Source: Rhizoctonia solani (Eukaryota > Basidiomycota > Agaricomycetes > Cantharellales > Ceratobasidiaceae). From it: a stretch of DNA of 64,000 nucleotides. Of this stretch, positions 10,689 to 22,403 are shown in pieces; position 1 is the stretch's first letter, and each line of letters opens with the position of its first letter. The position numbers were made by a program, and so were the translations under genes. Location of the stretch: NCBI RefSeq assembly GCF_016906535.1, contig NC_057379.1, positions 372,001 through 436,000 of the forward strand. The letters run 5' to 3'. The notes below the pieces were generated by a model. It was not told the DNA's origin. It worked only from the letters and a program-made list of their open reading frames with translations, and did not search any database.

Positions 10689-12212
10689 TTATGGATATGA
10701 CATTTCTTCTTTAATCTGTACTTATTTTATTAATTACACTAGTAATCTCACAGTAAATAAATGAGATAAAGATGCGAACTAAGGTTTTCAAGGTCCCTCT
10801 ATCCAATAGTGACCTTTACAAAACCTACAAACCTCAGGAATACCCTTAATATGCGATGCCTTTTGCATATATGCTGTTTTCTCACTCATTTAAATATATA
10901 TAAATTCAGCTGAGTAGATAAACAGTAACAAGTAATATTTCTCTTGTTTGTAGTATTTATTATTCAAGATTCTATCTTGTGGCTACACACAGAAATATTC
11001 AGGGTCCCCCCTGTCGCATAGACAAGTGCTCCGGCGCTTAATCAGCCCTTAAGCGCCGACGCACTAAATGCGCCTTTTCTCCATCACCCGGGCATCCCAC
11101 ACTGCCGAATCGCTTGCGCTTAGGTGCGCATGTTTGTGCGCTCCAGAACGCTGGGTCAAACTCCCAAAACGGACAACATTTGGCTGAGTTATGCCCCATT
11201 TACTGTAAGTACCCAATGCAGAGGTATCCTACCTTTGGGACTGTTTACTCCAAGGATGAAACACTTAGCCTTGGGACATCTAAACCCACACAGGTAAATA
11301 ATGCCTTGGGGCAAACATTGCCTTGGGGCAAATATTAGGATCTGTTGTTTGTTTACTATGTACCAAAGTATTGGCTCCCTCAAGTGTTTCAGCTGCCACA
11401 TGTACCTCCTGTACCCCCTCTTGATATCAATCATGTATATACTTGTTTGTGCGCCTTCTCAGGGTATAAAAGGACCCTGTGAAGACGCTTCTAATGCATC
11501 CATTTATCCACTCTTATATATTGACATATACACACAAGCCTTTAACAGCTTATCTGCGCATTTACTTTAGTGATTGACTCACTGTAAATAGCATAGGAGG
11601 TTATTTGGCGCACTAAGACCATAGGCCAGTCCCAACAGACACAGGGTAACCTATTAGAGTACTTACTGCAACCCTGTGCCCCTTGACTGTCACAGTTGTT
11701 GAGTTCAACATTGAGTATAGTGCAACAATACTGTAAGGATTGTTGTGATTGAGTGATAGTGTTTCAATCCACCACACCCCTTATATTGTAGATAGCTTTA
11801 TCCACAATATCTCATAAATCCTAGATATATTTAGGTAAACCCCATAAGTCTTAAGTCTTACTTAAGCATATATAAGTCCTATACTTATTAGGCAAATCCT
11901 ATAAATCCTGTACATTAGTCAGGTAACACTCTTACTTAAGGTACTATCCCAGAGACCTTAAGTATACATACCCTTAGTCACTTAGGCTTAAGTAACATTA
12001 GTCTAAGGTACTATACATAACCAACCACCTGCACTTCATAGTTGCTAGACTATTTGTTAGGAGTTGTTATTCCTGATAACCTAGCCTATATTGTGCATAT
12101 ATTCTGTACATATATTCTGATTCTTAATACTAGTTCTTAGTTATTCCCATATATATTTTGTATATAATAATTCTTTCTTACTCCTGTACTTACACAACTC
12201 TTAACAGCTCCC
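10689..12212. other. Gene-free repeat-derived DNA
   Basis: No coding sequence that I can support. 11000-11700 contains a promoter-like GGGTATAAAAGGACCC near 11462 and palindromic GCGCTTAA/TTAAGCGC words, which resembles an LTR. A possible LTR from TGTCGCATAG (11012) to GACTGTCACA (11694) has no confirmed target duplication. 11760-12200 is AT-rich and built of many short TAAGTC/CTTAAG words. Confidence 0.35.
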
Positions 12213-12363
12213 TTAACATTGGCCCGCGGCTAGGGGGGCGGGGGGAGTGCAACGTCCCCCAGCAACTTATATTATTGATATATCATTGTGCATCATATAT
12301 ACTATATATATCTTTGACAGTGGATATATATGGTAATAACCCCTCCAGATATGGGTTATGACA
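12213..12363 (-). repeat. LTR-B end fragment (copy 2)
   Basis: About 150 bp with the G-rich block, the AT-rich block and the terminal GGGTTATGACA shared with the ends of the other two LTR-B copies. The rest of the LTR is absent. Confidence 0.7.
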
Positions 12364-12616
12364 GTATATATAATCATAAGGGCGCTATCTACATGGTCTG
12401 TGTGCGTGAGAAAAGAAGTACATGGATGAAATGAGAAGCATGCTGCAGGCTGTGCAGAAGCATGGATTTCTCCTGGGCGCTCTTGGCACGGCATCTTGGC
12501 ATAATAAGCACCAAGGTCATGTGACTGAAAAATGTAAGATATAGAGTTTGTAAAAAATAGTGAAAATATCAGAAAGATTGTCCAAATTCAGTGGTATAGG
12601 TAAGGAGGTTGTAACA
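12364..12616 (-). repeat. Partial LTR-C
   Basis: Reverse-orientation Gypsy-C LTR segment from the TATA-side AT tract through the GATTTCTCC/GGGCGC block to the terminal AAGGAGGTTGTAACA. The left part is missing at the LTR-B junction. It abuts the broken cellular gene on its right. Confidence 0.7.
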
Positions 12617-13151
12617 ATAGGACTGCACTATTGAATTACCTCAATAAATGTGTCCAGCAAATCCCCTACACAGGCGGTACAGGAGACTAAATCCTCTGTA
12701 AGGTTGTTAATATAGCCAAAGATCACTTGATCCTTTGAAGTAAGACAATCTTCAAACTCCTTCAAACAGGAAGCACAGTACTAGAAGTTATACTGCTAGC
12801 ACAAAATATTGGCTGTATGTGACCAGCCAACTGACTTGCAAATCCTTTGCAAAAGCAGTGACAGACACATTTACTGCACCATGTGTTGTGTGTACCAACT
12901 CATCAATAAACTTGGGGACATTGTTTCTGGTGGAAAGGTAATTTGTCAAGGGAAGGTACCTGGGCATTGATAACAAAATACTTGCAAGTGATCCACAAAT
13001 GTTTCTAGGTTGTTGGCAAGAAATTCAAGTTCAAAGGGCAATACATGGATATCTATTGGTGGTAGTTGTTGCTGTACAGGCTCTCCAGTGTCCCTTCTCT
13101 TTGAATTAGCTTGCTTCCGGTATCCAGTTGATGGGTTGACTGCAACATTTG

Positions 13152-14203
13152 TGTCATGAGCCACATCCCTATTGTGCCCTCTATTCACATACCAGGGCAC
13201 TCATGGTACACACTACGGCCACCGGAAACACGCATATACTTGCACTTATGCACTCAGAACCCCCAGGTTCCCACATATAAGAGACTTATGGTCAACATGG
13301 CTGGACTTAGTGATATTCTCTAAGTCCAGGTCACATGACCTCCCCCCCTCCAGTCCTTTATCAAATACTATACTAAACTACTACAGATTTGAGGTGGGGG
13401 GGATGACATAATCTCTTCTATAATAATATATTATTCAGACCTTGCCTGCTGTCCTAGACGTCTGTTAGGGCATCAAGGGGGATGGCGCTTGTGGCCACGG
13501 TGTACAATGAGAGAGTTGCTTTAAGGCAACGGCAAACCTAACTATGGCAACAAGCAGCTATCCTACAACAACAAGACCGCTTAAGGCGGTGACAAGCTAT
13601 CTAAGTACAACAACAAAGCTGCTTAAGGCGGTGTGGACTATCTAAGTAGCTGAACTAAGTAATTACTGGGCTGTAGGGCCCTTGTACACTGAGTGGGATG
13701 CAACAAGAGGTAATCAACCTGGGTGTTACCATGGTTGGTTGGCCTCCTTATATATTCTACAGATGAACTAATTACAAATACATTATATGCAATATCTAAT
13801 CCAATAAGAACCCTGCTCCATAGTCGGCCTTACTCATGCATACATGTCACTGACGTGTCATAATGATGTCATCAGGTGGAGGTGGCTACGTGTGCTGAGG
13901 TAAGCGCAGATGGGGATGTGGCTTGGCGCTTAGCATATGATATAAGCGCTGAGGTCACGTGATCAAAAATGTTGTCCGTTTGACTTTGTTTAAATTTGAG
14001 AAAATGGGAATAAATTCCCTGGTATTGAGTGTGTCTACAACACCTGCAGGCATTAACATTGGCCCGCAGCTAGGGGGGCAAGGGGAGTGCAATGTCCCCC
14101 AGCAACTTATATTATTAATATATCACTGTGCATCATATATACTATATATATCTTTGACAGTGCATATATATGGTAATAACCCCTCCAGATATGGGTTATG
14201 ACA
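13152..14203 (-). mobile_element. Solo LTR-B with a nested solo LTR-A
   Basis: Starts TGTCATGAGC, ends GGTTATGACA, flanked by ATTTG at 13147-13151 and 14204-14208. After removing the nested LTR-A and its duplication, the LTR-B is 454 bp. The insertion interrupts an exon of the gene described at 12617-14860. Confidence 0.85.
13450..14042 (-). repeat. Solo LTR of Gypsy-A family inside LTR-B
   Basis: 593 bp, the same length as the Gypsy-A LTRs, TGT...ACA, flanked by CCTGC at 13445-13449 and 14043-14047. It retains CpG at some sites where the two LTRs of the full element have TG and CA. Confidence 0.93.
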
Positions 14204-15799
14204 ATTTGTAGGGCTGGGGACAGCATCAAAGAGCTTTGATGCCTTAGATTTAGGTCACTTAGTTGGGTGTACTTGGCAGATTTATTCAAAGGGACACATA
14301 CGTTCTCCTGGAATAGATGCTGAATGATTGGTAAACAACACCAGAGGAGGTTAGTAGCATTGAGGAGCCCAGTGCTTGAGGCAAGTTGGCAAACAGCATT
14401 TGCAAATGATTGTAGCTTGAGCACCAAGAGATTGATACATTCATCAAAGGTCTGGAATCTCTTGACAGCCTCTGTGTTATTGAATGTTTGATTGCCTTCT
14501 ATCACTGTTGAAATCATTGGTGGGCAACCTCTCTTTGGAGTGAGTTTTTTTTTTACAAACGTACTTGGGTATACATTGTGCCTTTTTTTGGTCTCCACTT
14601 GTTCTTTCAACTCTGATAGGTCTTCAAGTAATGCCAATAATGCCTGCTTTTGCTTGTTTGCATCTAGTAACTCTATTTAGCAACATGAGAGTCATACAAG
14701 ACACAATTTACCTGAACTCCCATACAGTAGGGATCTAACAGTAAATGGATTCTGCTTGGGAGCCAGGCCTATTGGGCTATCCTCAATAAGTCATGCCAAA
14801 TGACAAGGTGAGTTGGGATGGCTGAATCCTGCCACTTGCATCTGAATCCAAGCTGAAACATAATGCAGTGAATATCAACATCACAGAAAAATAGGCAAAG
14901 TAATTACATCTATTGCACACCATGTTTGCGCGTATATACCAGGCAAGTCAAAAGCAAGAAAGCAGGCACAGTCATGTATTTATGCCAAAATCACAAGGTG
15001 CATGCCACTGCGCACCTACTCAATGAAATTACCTACTTCTCCAAAAAGAGCAATTAACTCCAGAGAGCTCCAGAGTGCTTTGGAGATCTCTGAGTGTCTT
15101 TGCATCAAGCTTCTCCCAACATCTCCAGAGTTCCCTGGAGCACCTTGGAGCTAAGCCTCCCAATTGAATAATTCAGGAGAACTCTAGAGAAGTAAGAACT
15201 TAGTCAAGTATCTTGTAAAGTGGAGACAATGATGCCTTTGAAACCACCATACTTGGCCTGATCTCCCCTGGCCTGGTGCCCACCTACTAGTTTTGGAACA
15301 AGTTTCTTAAGCTGATTGTTTTCCAATTGTTTATAATGTATATATCATATCCTGAACAATGCACAATGATTGGACCTGTTCTGTGACATTGATCACAATC
15401 AAATAAGTAAAGATATTTTGAATCTCACATGCAGTGCTTGTTGGCTCTTTTTGGATTATTATCTTGAGTCTACCTTGCCTAGCTTTTCAACTCAAGGTGA
15501 GGTCTGTATCCTGAATCTGAGAGTAAATTTCAAGGGATTGCTTTGTCAAGCATTGCTATTGTCACAACCTCCTTAATTATACCATTGGATTTGCCTGATT
15601 TTTCTATTATTTTTAGTATTTTTTACGGACTTGTTATCTTATGTTTTTCAATCATGTGATCTTGGCACTTATTATGCCAAGATGCCGCGCCAAGATGCCA
15701 TGCCAAGGGCGCTTAGGAGAAATCCACGCTTCTGCGCAGCCTGCAGCACGCTTCTTATTTGTCTTATGTACTTCTCTTCTCATGCACACAGACCATGTA

Positions 15800-16497
15800 C
15801 ACTAAGCAGCAAAAATATTGCAACCCCCATGAGGAATAGCTGGAGGCCAAGCAACACACTTTCAGGTATAGGTTTATATACAAGATCTGTAGACCTGTAT
15901 GAGAGCTAGGTGATGTCAAAAAACAGGGTGAAAATACCAATCTTGGTGTGCTAAACAGGGAGGATAAGAAACAGGGGTTTTTCCAGCCTGCCAACCAGTA
16001 AATATCTTGCTCAGAGCTGCTAATGAAACTTGAAGAGAAACATAATCTGAGTAGTATAGCACTTTCAAGCGTGCAGATCTGTGCGCTTGTTGTGGAGATA
16101 TGCGCCTTCCAATGTAGGAGGGGTTACTAGGAGACTGATTGGAAATTGCTGAAAATGGGAGGTTTCCTAGTAACCCTCCCTAGATCTGAAGGCGCATATC
16201 TCCACAACAAGCGCACAGATCTGCACGCTTGAAAGTGCTATACTACTCAGATTATGTTTCTCTTCAAGTTTCATTAGCAGCTCTGAGCAAGATATTTACT
16301 GGTTGGCAGGCTGGAAAAACCCCTGTTTCTTATCCTCCCTGTTTAGCACACCAAGATTGGTATTTTCACCCTGTTTTTTGACATCACCTAGCTCTCATAC
16401 AGGTCTACAGATCTTGTATATAAACCTATACCTGAAAGTGTGTTGCTTGGCCTCCAGCTATTCCTCATGGGGGTTGCAATATTTTTGCTGCTTAGTG
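15800..16497. mobile_element. TA-flanked foldback element (MITE) 1
   Basis: 698 bp with two 333-bp arms in perfect register (15800-16132 and 16165-16497) and a 32-bp spacer. The ends are CACTAAGCAGC...GCTGCTTAGTG, flanked by TA on both sides. The undamaged LTR at 30290 has the single-TA empty site. There is no transposase ORF. The TA duplication points to a Tc1/mariner-type source enzyme rather than the CACTA superfamily, whose duplications are 3 bp. Confidence 0.9.
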
Positions 16498-16516
16498 TAG
16501 ATAGCGCATTCTTGTC

Positions 16517-16524
16517 TATATATA
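16517..16524 (+). promoter_or_regulatory. TATA box of outer Gypsy-C LTR
   Basis: TATATATA lies 34 nt upstream of the 13-mer AAGTTGATTTTAC (16551-16563), which is complementary to the primer-binding segment at 17412-17424. This spacing fits transcription starting at or near the 13-mer. Confidence 0.65.
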
Positions 16525-16614
16525 CAGCAGGAAAATTGCTTGGAAACCCCAAGTTGATTTTACCTTGTCTCATACTCATTGAGGAGGATCCAGTCAGCCA
16601 GCTAAGTAGCCAGC

Positions 16615-17197
16615 TGTTGTAGACACAGTCAATACCAGGGAATTTAATCCCATTTTCTTGGATTTAAATGAAGGCAAACGGACAATATTTTCAATCATGT
16701 GACTTTGGTGCTTATATCATACGCTAAGCGCCAAGCCACGTCCCCACCTGCGCTTAATCAGCATACGTAGCCACCTCCACCTATGACGTCATCATGACAT
16801 GTCAGTGACACGTATGCATGAGTAAGGCCAACTGCGGAGCAGGGTTCTTATTTGATATGATATTGCATATTATGTATTTGTAATTAGGCTACCTCTGTAA
16901 TATATAAGGAGGCCAACCAACCATGGTAACACCCAGGTCAATTACCTCCTGTTGCATCCCACAACTGTACAAGGGCCTTATAGCCCAGTAACTCACTTAG
17001 CCCACACCTGTAGCCATTGCCTTAAGCAACTTACTTAACATAGTTACATAGCTTGCCATTGCCACTAGGGCCTTGGTCATTGTACTTAGTTAGTTTGTTG
17101 TTGTAGGGTACCTCATCACCGCCTTAAGCGGTTCACTGTCATAGTTACACAGCCGCAAGTGCCCGCACCCTTGACGTCCTTACAGATGTCTAGGACA
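16615..17197 (+). repeat. Solo LTR-A in the outer Gypsy-C 5' LTR
   Basis: 583 bp, TGTTGTAGAC...CTAGGACA, in reverse orientation to the Gypsy-A at 757-7223. Flanked by CCAGC (16610-16614) and CCGGC (17198-17202); the intact LTR has CCGGC, so the left copy carries one G-to-A change. Confidence 0.9.
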
Positions 17198-17411
17198 CCG
17201 GCCCCCAGTTGATCTCAGACGTTAACTATCCCTTAACTCATCACACCTCCCAGGCCTAAGGCCCCACCGCTAGTAGTAGTCACCAGTAGGACACCTTACG
17301 CATCATTAGTATAGCCTTTAGATAGTAGATTACATAAGCAGTGTACTAGTAGTATGGCCACAAGCGCCCGTCCCATTAGCAAGTACCCACCTTACAGTGG
17401 TGTACAACATT

Positions 17412-17424
17412 GTAAAATCAACTT
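17412..17424 (+). other. Outer Gypsy-C self-primer binding site
   Basis: GTAAAATCAACTT starts two bases after the 5' LTR and is the exact reverse complement of 16551-16563 in the LTR. The leader 17425-17924 that follows has no long ORF. Confidence 0.8.
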
Positions 17425-17924
17425 GTTGTAGGCTTGATTGACAAGGAGAAGACTCCCTGTACTAGCACAAGGGAAATCATGTGATTGGGGCTACATTGCA
17501 GGATATAATAATCAAAAATCCCCCACCCCCATGTAGTACCAAATTGCTACAAGGCAGACAAGTTCTGATCCCCCGCATACCATGTGTTTTGCCGGAACAC
17601 AGCAGATAGCAACCCTAGACAGCTGATTCACCTGCTTGCTAAAAACCTGCTCATATCACAATTGCCAGATCTGTTGATTTGTTGTAGGGATAGTTCAACG
17701 CTAGGTGTCTGATGCAAGGGTTTAGCGTTACACTCTGCATAAAAACCGCCCATAAGTCCTGATATAGGCACACCCCCCACGCCGTTTCCAAAATTCCATC
17801 CACACGCTCTGGCGCCCCACATCCCTACTCCTGTCCCACCAGTTGTTCTAGCCGCCGCTCCATTCCATCCCATTCCCAACCGCCCACTTGCAGCCCATCT
17901 CCCACTCCGCAAGACCTGCCAAGA

Positions 17925-19106
17925 ATGGAACCAGAGCCAACCCTTAGCGCTCTCCTTGAGGCTATCTCAGCCCTCTCCAACCAAGTTGGGTCCCTCCAGG
18001 ACCAAGTCAAGTCACAAGGCAAACAGATTACTCAGCTTGTTGCCCTATGCAGGGAAACCAACAACCTTGTTGGCAACAAGGACCAGGGCAGAGCCCAAAC
18101 TCAGCCTGGCCCATTGACTGGGCCTGTCACCCCTCCTACCCAGACAGGAGGAGAAGCCCACTCTCCAGCAACGGTTAGGCCTGGACTCAAGGCTCCCTTC
18201 TGTCCATCAAGGGGTACAGGTTTTGGCTCAGAAGACAAGGAGGAACCAAGACTCCCCAAAAAGGAGCCTACAGGAACGCCTAGAAGGCACTTGGGGTCCC
18301 TCACCCCCTTTGATGCAGGGTCCAGCGTAAAAAGGCCCAAGATGGATCTCCCAGACCCTTACAAGGGTGATACAAGGGGACGTAAGGCCACACAATGGCT
18401 TGACAGGATGATGCTTTGGGTTGCCCTCCACAGGGATCAGTTTGATGAGGAAGAGCAGATGGTGGTATGGATCCTATACCACATGACAGACAAGGCTGCC
18501 AACTGGGCCCTCCCCATCATTGGAGCAATTATCAAGGGCAAGGGAAACCCTCCTACCACTGTCCCGGCCTTAACGGCCAAATTCAAGGAGGCATTTGCCA
18601 ACCCAGATGCCAAGAGGGCCGCAGCCAGGAAAATTGCTGCGCTCACTCAGACAACCACTACGTCTGAGTATGTCACAGAATTCCGCAACCTTATTGCGGA
18701 ACTAGACTGGAACAAGGAGGCGTACATTGCCCAGTTCACGCGCGGTCTTCACTGGAAGGTCAAGGAGCTCCTGTCCACAAAGGACAACATCCCTGACAAA
18801 TTGGAGGCTATATTTGCTGCCTCCATTAAGATCAACAATACCCAACGGGAAAACAAGGAGAACCGCCCAAAAAAGGCACCAACTAAATCCCTGGTCACCA
18901 CCACCACTTCCACCACCACAAGGGTCCGCCTATCAGAAGACCCTAACTACGTCACCCTGGAGGAAAGGGATTGTTGCCGCGCCTCAGGGTTATGCGTCAA
19001 ATGCGGCCAAAAGGGTCATGGGATCAAACAATGTCCCAACGGATGGAAGGCCATGATCAAGGAAGTGGTCAAGGCTGCTGAGGATGTCAAGTTGGGAAAA
19101 GATTGA
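17925..19106 (+). CDS. Outer Gypsy-C gag
   Basis: 393-residue Gag polyprotein from ATG at 17925, intact. N-terminal coiled-coil-like segment (about residues 5-50), a Pro/Gly-rich linker, the retrotransposon Gag capsid domain (about 140-290), and one CCHC knuckle C-x2-C-x4-H-x4-C (about 359-372). The stop at 19104-19106 follows the GGGAAAA heptamer by one codon. The length and order match the gag of the inner element at 22890-24098, which differs from it throughout, so the two belong to related but distinct subfamilies. As part of a heavily disrupted element it is unlikely to function. Confidence 0.9.
   Translation: MEPEPTLSALLEAISALSNQVGSLQDQVKSQGKQITQLVALCRETNNLVGNKDQGRAQTQPGPLTGPVTPPTQTGGEAHSPATVRPGLKAPFCPSRGTGFGSEDKEEPRLPKKEPTGTPRRHLGSLTPFDAGSSVKRPKMDLPDPYKGDTRGRKATQWLDRMMLWVALHRDQFDEEEQMVVWILYHMTDKAANWALPIIGAIIKGKGNPPTTVPALTAKFKEAFANPDAKRAAARKIAALTQTTTTSEYVTEFRNLIAELDWNKEAYIAQFTRGLHWKVKELLSTKDNIPDKLEAIFAASIKINNTQRENKENRPKKAPTKSLVTTTTSTTTRVRLSEDPNYVTLEERDCCRASGLCVKCGQKGHGIKQCPNGWKAMIKEVVKAAEDVKLGKD
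19094..19100 (+). promoter_or_regulatory. Putative -1 frameshift site GGGAAAA (outer Gypsy-C)
   Basis: The gag frame reads TTG GGA AAA GAT TGA; slipping back one base gives the pol frame that continues into the protease DSGAT region. Confidence 0.75.
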
Positions 19107-19366
19107 AGTCAAGGACTGCTGCCAAGCCCCCAACTAAAAAGGACAATATAGATAGTATTGAATTTGTAAATCTAGGTCTGGATTCAAATAGAAAACCACT
19201 ACTCTTTATCAATCTCTATGTCCAGAATTCCCTGGCAGAACCTTTAAAAACCTTGATAGATTCAGGAGCCACATTGAACTTCATTAACCCCTCCATCATG
19301 GAAAAATATAAAATCCCAAAAACCCAACTCAAAAATCCACGAGTTGTGAGAATGTTAGATGGTACC

Positions 19367-19904
19367 TGTCAGAGCCAACAACTACCACAGGGTAAAGCCC
19401 AACAAGCTATTGCCTAATATAGGACTTATCAGCAAGTGGGATCTAACAATGCTCTAAGGCAATTGCCAGATGAGGGGTTGGACAAGACCAATTGAGTAAG
19501 AGTGCACTATGCTATAAAGATAGCTGGGCAAAGGACCTTTGACAGTGACTGGTATGCTCTCAGGCAATACTCTTAATTGTATGTCTTAGGGTAGTAGGTG
19601 TTGGAAGGGATAAGAGGTTGAGTTCTGAGGCTTAAGGCTCTCAGAACCCTCCTTATATATTCACAGAGAAGGGGAAGAGTAGTTACATGTACAAACATCA
19701 TAACAAAGATAAGGTCACATGACCAGAGATAAGAGAACAAGATCACATGACCTTTGGTCATGTGATGAGATTACATAATAAGCGCTCAGCGCCTAAATAA
19801 CATAAAGATGCATATATCCATAAATCTTCATGAAAATAGCGCATATATTCACTATTTCTTCGACTAAGTGGATTTTAAGGTGGTCACGCCTCTAGGGCAT
19901 GACA
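19367..19904 (-). repeat. Solo LTR-D in the protease region
   Basis: 538 bp, TGTCAGAGCC...GGGCATGACA, flanked by GTACC at 19362-19366 and 19905-19909. The inner element has the unbroken sequence at the corresponding place. The TATA-like motif and downstream order put its transcriptional sense on the minus strand. Confidence 0.92.
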
Positions 19905-20705
19905 GTACCCTTTCCCAGACTGGTTGCATATGGCACCAGGTTCAACTTGCGGTCTTGGCCAATGGCCACTCCCACATTATCCCTTTTTAGTTTGCCCCAT
20001 TGGGAACACACCGGCAATTTTAGGCATGACTTGGTTGACATGGGAAGCACCCCTCATCAATGGGCAAGAGGGATTAGTCACATTCCTGGAACAAATCCAA
20101 ATTGCATCAGAAGAGGAGGCAGACCAAGATCCCCTGGCCAACTTACCTACCCAGTACCACAAGTTTGCAAAAGTCTTTGGCAAAGAAGAGTTCAAGGTCC
20201 TCCCTCCACATAGGGAGTATGACATTGCTATTGACCTAGTTCCAGATGCCAAACTCTCCCCCAGTCCTATATACAGCATGACAGACACAGAAACTAGAGC
20301 TTTGAAACAACACATTGATGAAGAGCTAGCAACAGGCAAGATCCGCCCCAGCACTTTGTCAACAGGCGCCCCAGTCATGTTTGTAAAAAAGGCAGATGGG
20401 TCCCTTAGATTGGTTGTGGATTATTGTAAACTCAATGAGGTCACCCATAAGAACATCTACCCCTTACCAAGGCAAGATGACCTCATGGCCAAGCTTAGGC
20501 ATGCCAAGATTTTTACAAAGTTGGATTTACGCTGGGGTTACAATAACGTACAGATCAAGGAAGGCAACAAATGGAAAACAGCTTTTAGAACCAAATATGG
20601 GCTATTTGAGTACCTAGTAATGCCCTTTGGACTTACCAATGCACCAGCCGCTTTCCAGCACTTCATGAATGACCTGTTCAGGGATCTAATCAATGTAACA
20701 GTGGT

Positions 20706-21264
20706 TGTCGTACACCACTGTAAGGTGGGTACTCGCTAGTGGAGGGCGCTTAAGGCCGTATCTACTACAAACACTGCTTATGTAATCTACGTATCTAAGG
20801 CTAGCTAACACCGCTTATGGCGGTTTACTACTAACTACTGAAGGCGAAGGGGCCTGAGGCCTGGAGGTGTGATAGGTCAAGTAAGGGGTGAGTGTTACTG
20901 TTACTACTGGGGGCCGGCTACTTAGCTGGCTGGCTACCTTCTCTAGTGAATAAGAGACAAGGTAAAATCGACTTGGTGTCTCCAAGCGATTTTCCTGCTG
21001 TATATATAGACAAGGCACACTATCTACATGGTCTGTGCGCGTGAGAGAAAGAAGTAGCTAAGACAAATGAGAAGCGTGCTGCAGGCTGCGCAGAAGCGTG
21101 GATTTCTCCTAAGCGCCCTTGGCACGGCATCTTGGCGCGGCATCTTGGCATAATAAGCGCCGAGATCACGTGATCGAAAAACAACAGATATCAAGTCCGT
21201 AAAAATACTAAAAATATCGGAAAAATCGTGCGAATCCAATGGTATCATTAAGGAGGTTGTAACA
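20706..21264 (-). repeat. Solo LTR-C (inverted) in the reverse transcriptase
   Basis: 559 bp, TGTCGTACAC...GTTGTAACA, flanked by GTGGT at 20701-20705 and 21265-21269. It is inserted just ahead of the YLDD codons. It belongs to the same LTR family as its host element but lies in the opposite orientation. Confidence 0.92.
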
Positions 21265-21828
21265 GTGGTAATCTACCTGGATGATATCCTTATTTTCTCA
21301 GAAAATCCTGAAGATCACCCAACCCACGTCAGAGAAGTACTGTCTTGGCTCATGAAGAACCAGTTGTTCTGCAAACTGTCAAAGTGCCATTTTCACGTGA
21401 CAACAGTAGACTACCTTGGCATTGTCATTTCACCTGCTGGCTTCTCCATGGACAAAAAGAAAATCAAGGCAGTAACGTCATGGCTGCAACCCAAAACAGT
21501 CAAGCAGGTCCAGGCATTCCTAGGTTTTGTCAACTACCTTTGCCGGTTCATCCCCAATTTCAGCTCCGTTGCACAACCGTTGCACAATCTCACAAAAAAG
21601 GAAACCCCTTGGTCATGGGGCTACCTAGAGGAAATGGCCTTCCAGAAGCTAAAAACCCTTGTTACCCAGGCACTGGTATTAATCCACTCCAATCCTGACC
21701 TTCCGTACTACCTGGAGACAGATGCATCAGGAGTAGCAATGGGAGCCATCTTGAGCCAACAAGGAAAAGATAACTGTCTCCACCCAGTTGCATACATGTC
21801 CAAATCCTTCTCCGGTGCTGAAGCCAAC

Positions 21829-22388
21829 TGTCATAACCTCCTAACATATACCATTAGAATCGCACAATTTTTCTATTATTTCTAGTATTTTTTACGGACT
21901 CAATATCTTTTGTTTTTCAATCACGTGATCTTGGCGCTTATTATGACAAGATGCCGCGCCGAGATGCCGTGCCAAGGGCGCTTAGGAGAAATCCACGCTT
22001 CTGCGCAGTCCGCAGCACGCTTCCCTTTTCACATGTAGGCTTCTATTCACACACGCACAGACCACATGTAGCTAGTAGTATTGTCTATATATACAGCAGG
22101 GAAATTGCTTGGAAACCCCAAGTCAATTTTACCTTGTCTCATACTCATTGAGGAGGACATCCAGCCAGCTAAGTAGCCGGCCCCCTTAGTCACCAGTAGC
22201 AACCCCTCTACCTTACTCACCACACCTCCCAGGCCTAAGGCCCCCTCACAGTAGCATAGAAGTAGTAGGCCGCCTTAAGCGGTATTAGTATAGCCTAGTT
22301 AGATAGTTAGACCACCCTTGTCAGTAGTAGTATGGCCGTAAGCGCCCGCCCACTAGCAAGTACCCAACCTTACAGTTGGCGTACAACA
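21829..22388 (+). repeat. Inner Gypsy-C 5' LTR
   Basis: 560 bp, TGTCATAACC...GCGTACAACA. Holds TATATATA near 22086 followed about 34 nt later by AAGTCAATTTTAC (22120-22132), complementary to the primer-binding segment. Confidence 0.93.
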
Positions 22389-22390
22389 TT

Positions 22391-22403
22391 GTAAAATTGA
22401 CTT
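22391..22403 (+). other. Inner Gypsy-C self-primer binding site
   Basis: GTAAAATTGACTT, two bases after the LTR, is the exact reverse complement of 22120-22132. Relative to the outer element (GTAAAATCAACTT) two central bases differ, and the LTR partner differs in the compensating way. The leader 22404-22889 has no long ORF. Confidence 0.82.

Larger units (their letters stand above)
12617..14860 (-). pseudogene. Broken copy of a cellular gene family (paralog at 35.8-36.9 kb)
   Basis: Several minus-strand exon-like blocks match the gene at 35800-36930 in the same order: a segment around KRGCPPMIS and LKLQSFANAVCQLASSTGLL (14540-14340), an exon beginning ASKLF after an AG (about 14237), its continuation VNPSTGYRKQ...LEFLANNLETFVDH (13145-12990), and a VPKF...VHTTHG block (12935-12830). 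The shared blocks are mostly helical, and I do not recognise the family. A solo LTR-B is inserted inside the ASKLF exon at 13152-14203, so this copy is inactive. An upstream exon fragment lies near 14720-14850; 14860-15554 shows nothing clear. Confidence 0.6.
15560..17409 (+). repeat. Outer Gypsy-C 5' LTR, split by two insertions
   Basis: The LTR segments are 15560-15799, 16498-16614 and 17198-17409. Together they match the 3' LTR at 29878-30617 once its own insertion is removed. Confidence 0.9.

Noticed and set aside
11012..11694. A separate LTR from TGTCGCATAG to GACTGTCACA
   Set aside because: It has TG...CA ends and a TATA-like motif, but I found no second copy and no matching flanking duplication.
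13204..14203. LTR-B starting at TGGTACACAC (13204)
   Set aside because: Similarity to the other copy continues further left, and only a start at 13152 gives a matching duplication (ATTTG).
15800..16497. CACTA-superfamily transposon, from the terminal CACTA
   Set aside because: The duplication is TA as shown by the empty site in the paired LTR; CACTA elements make 3-bp duplications, and no transposase is present.
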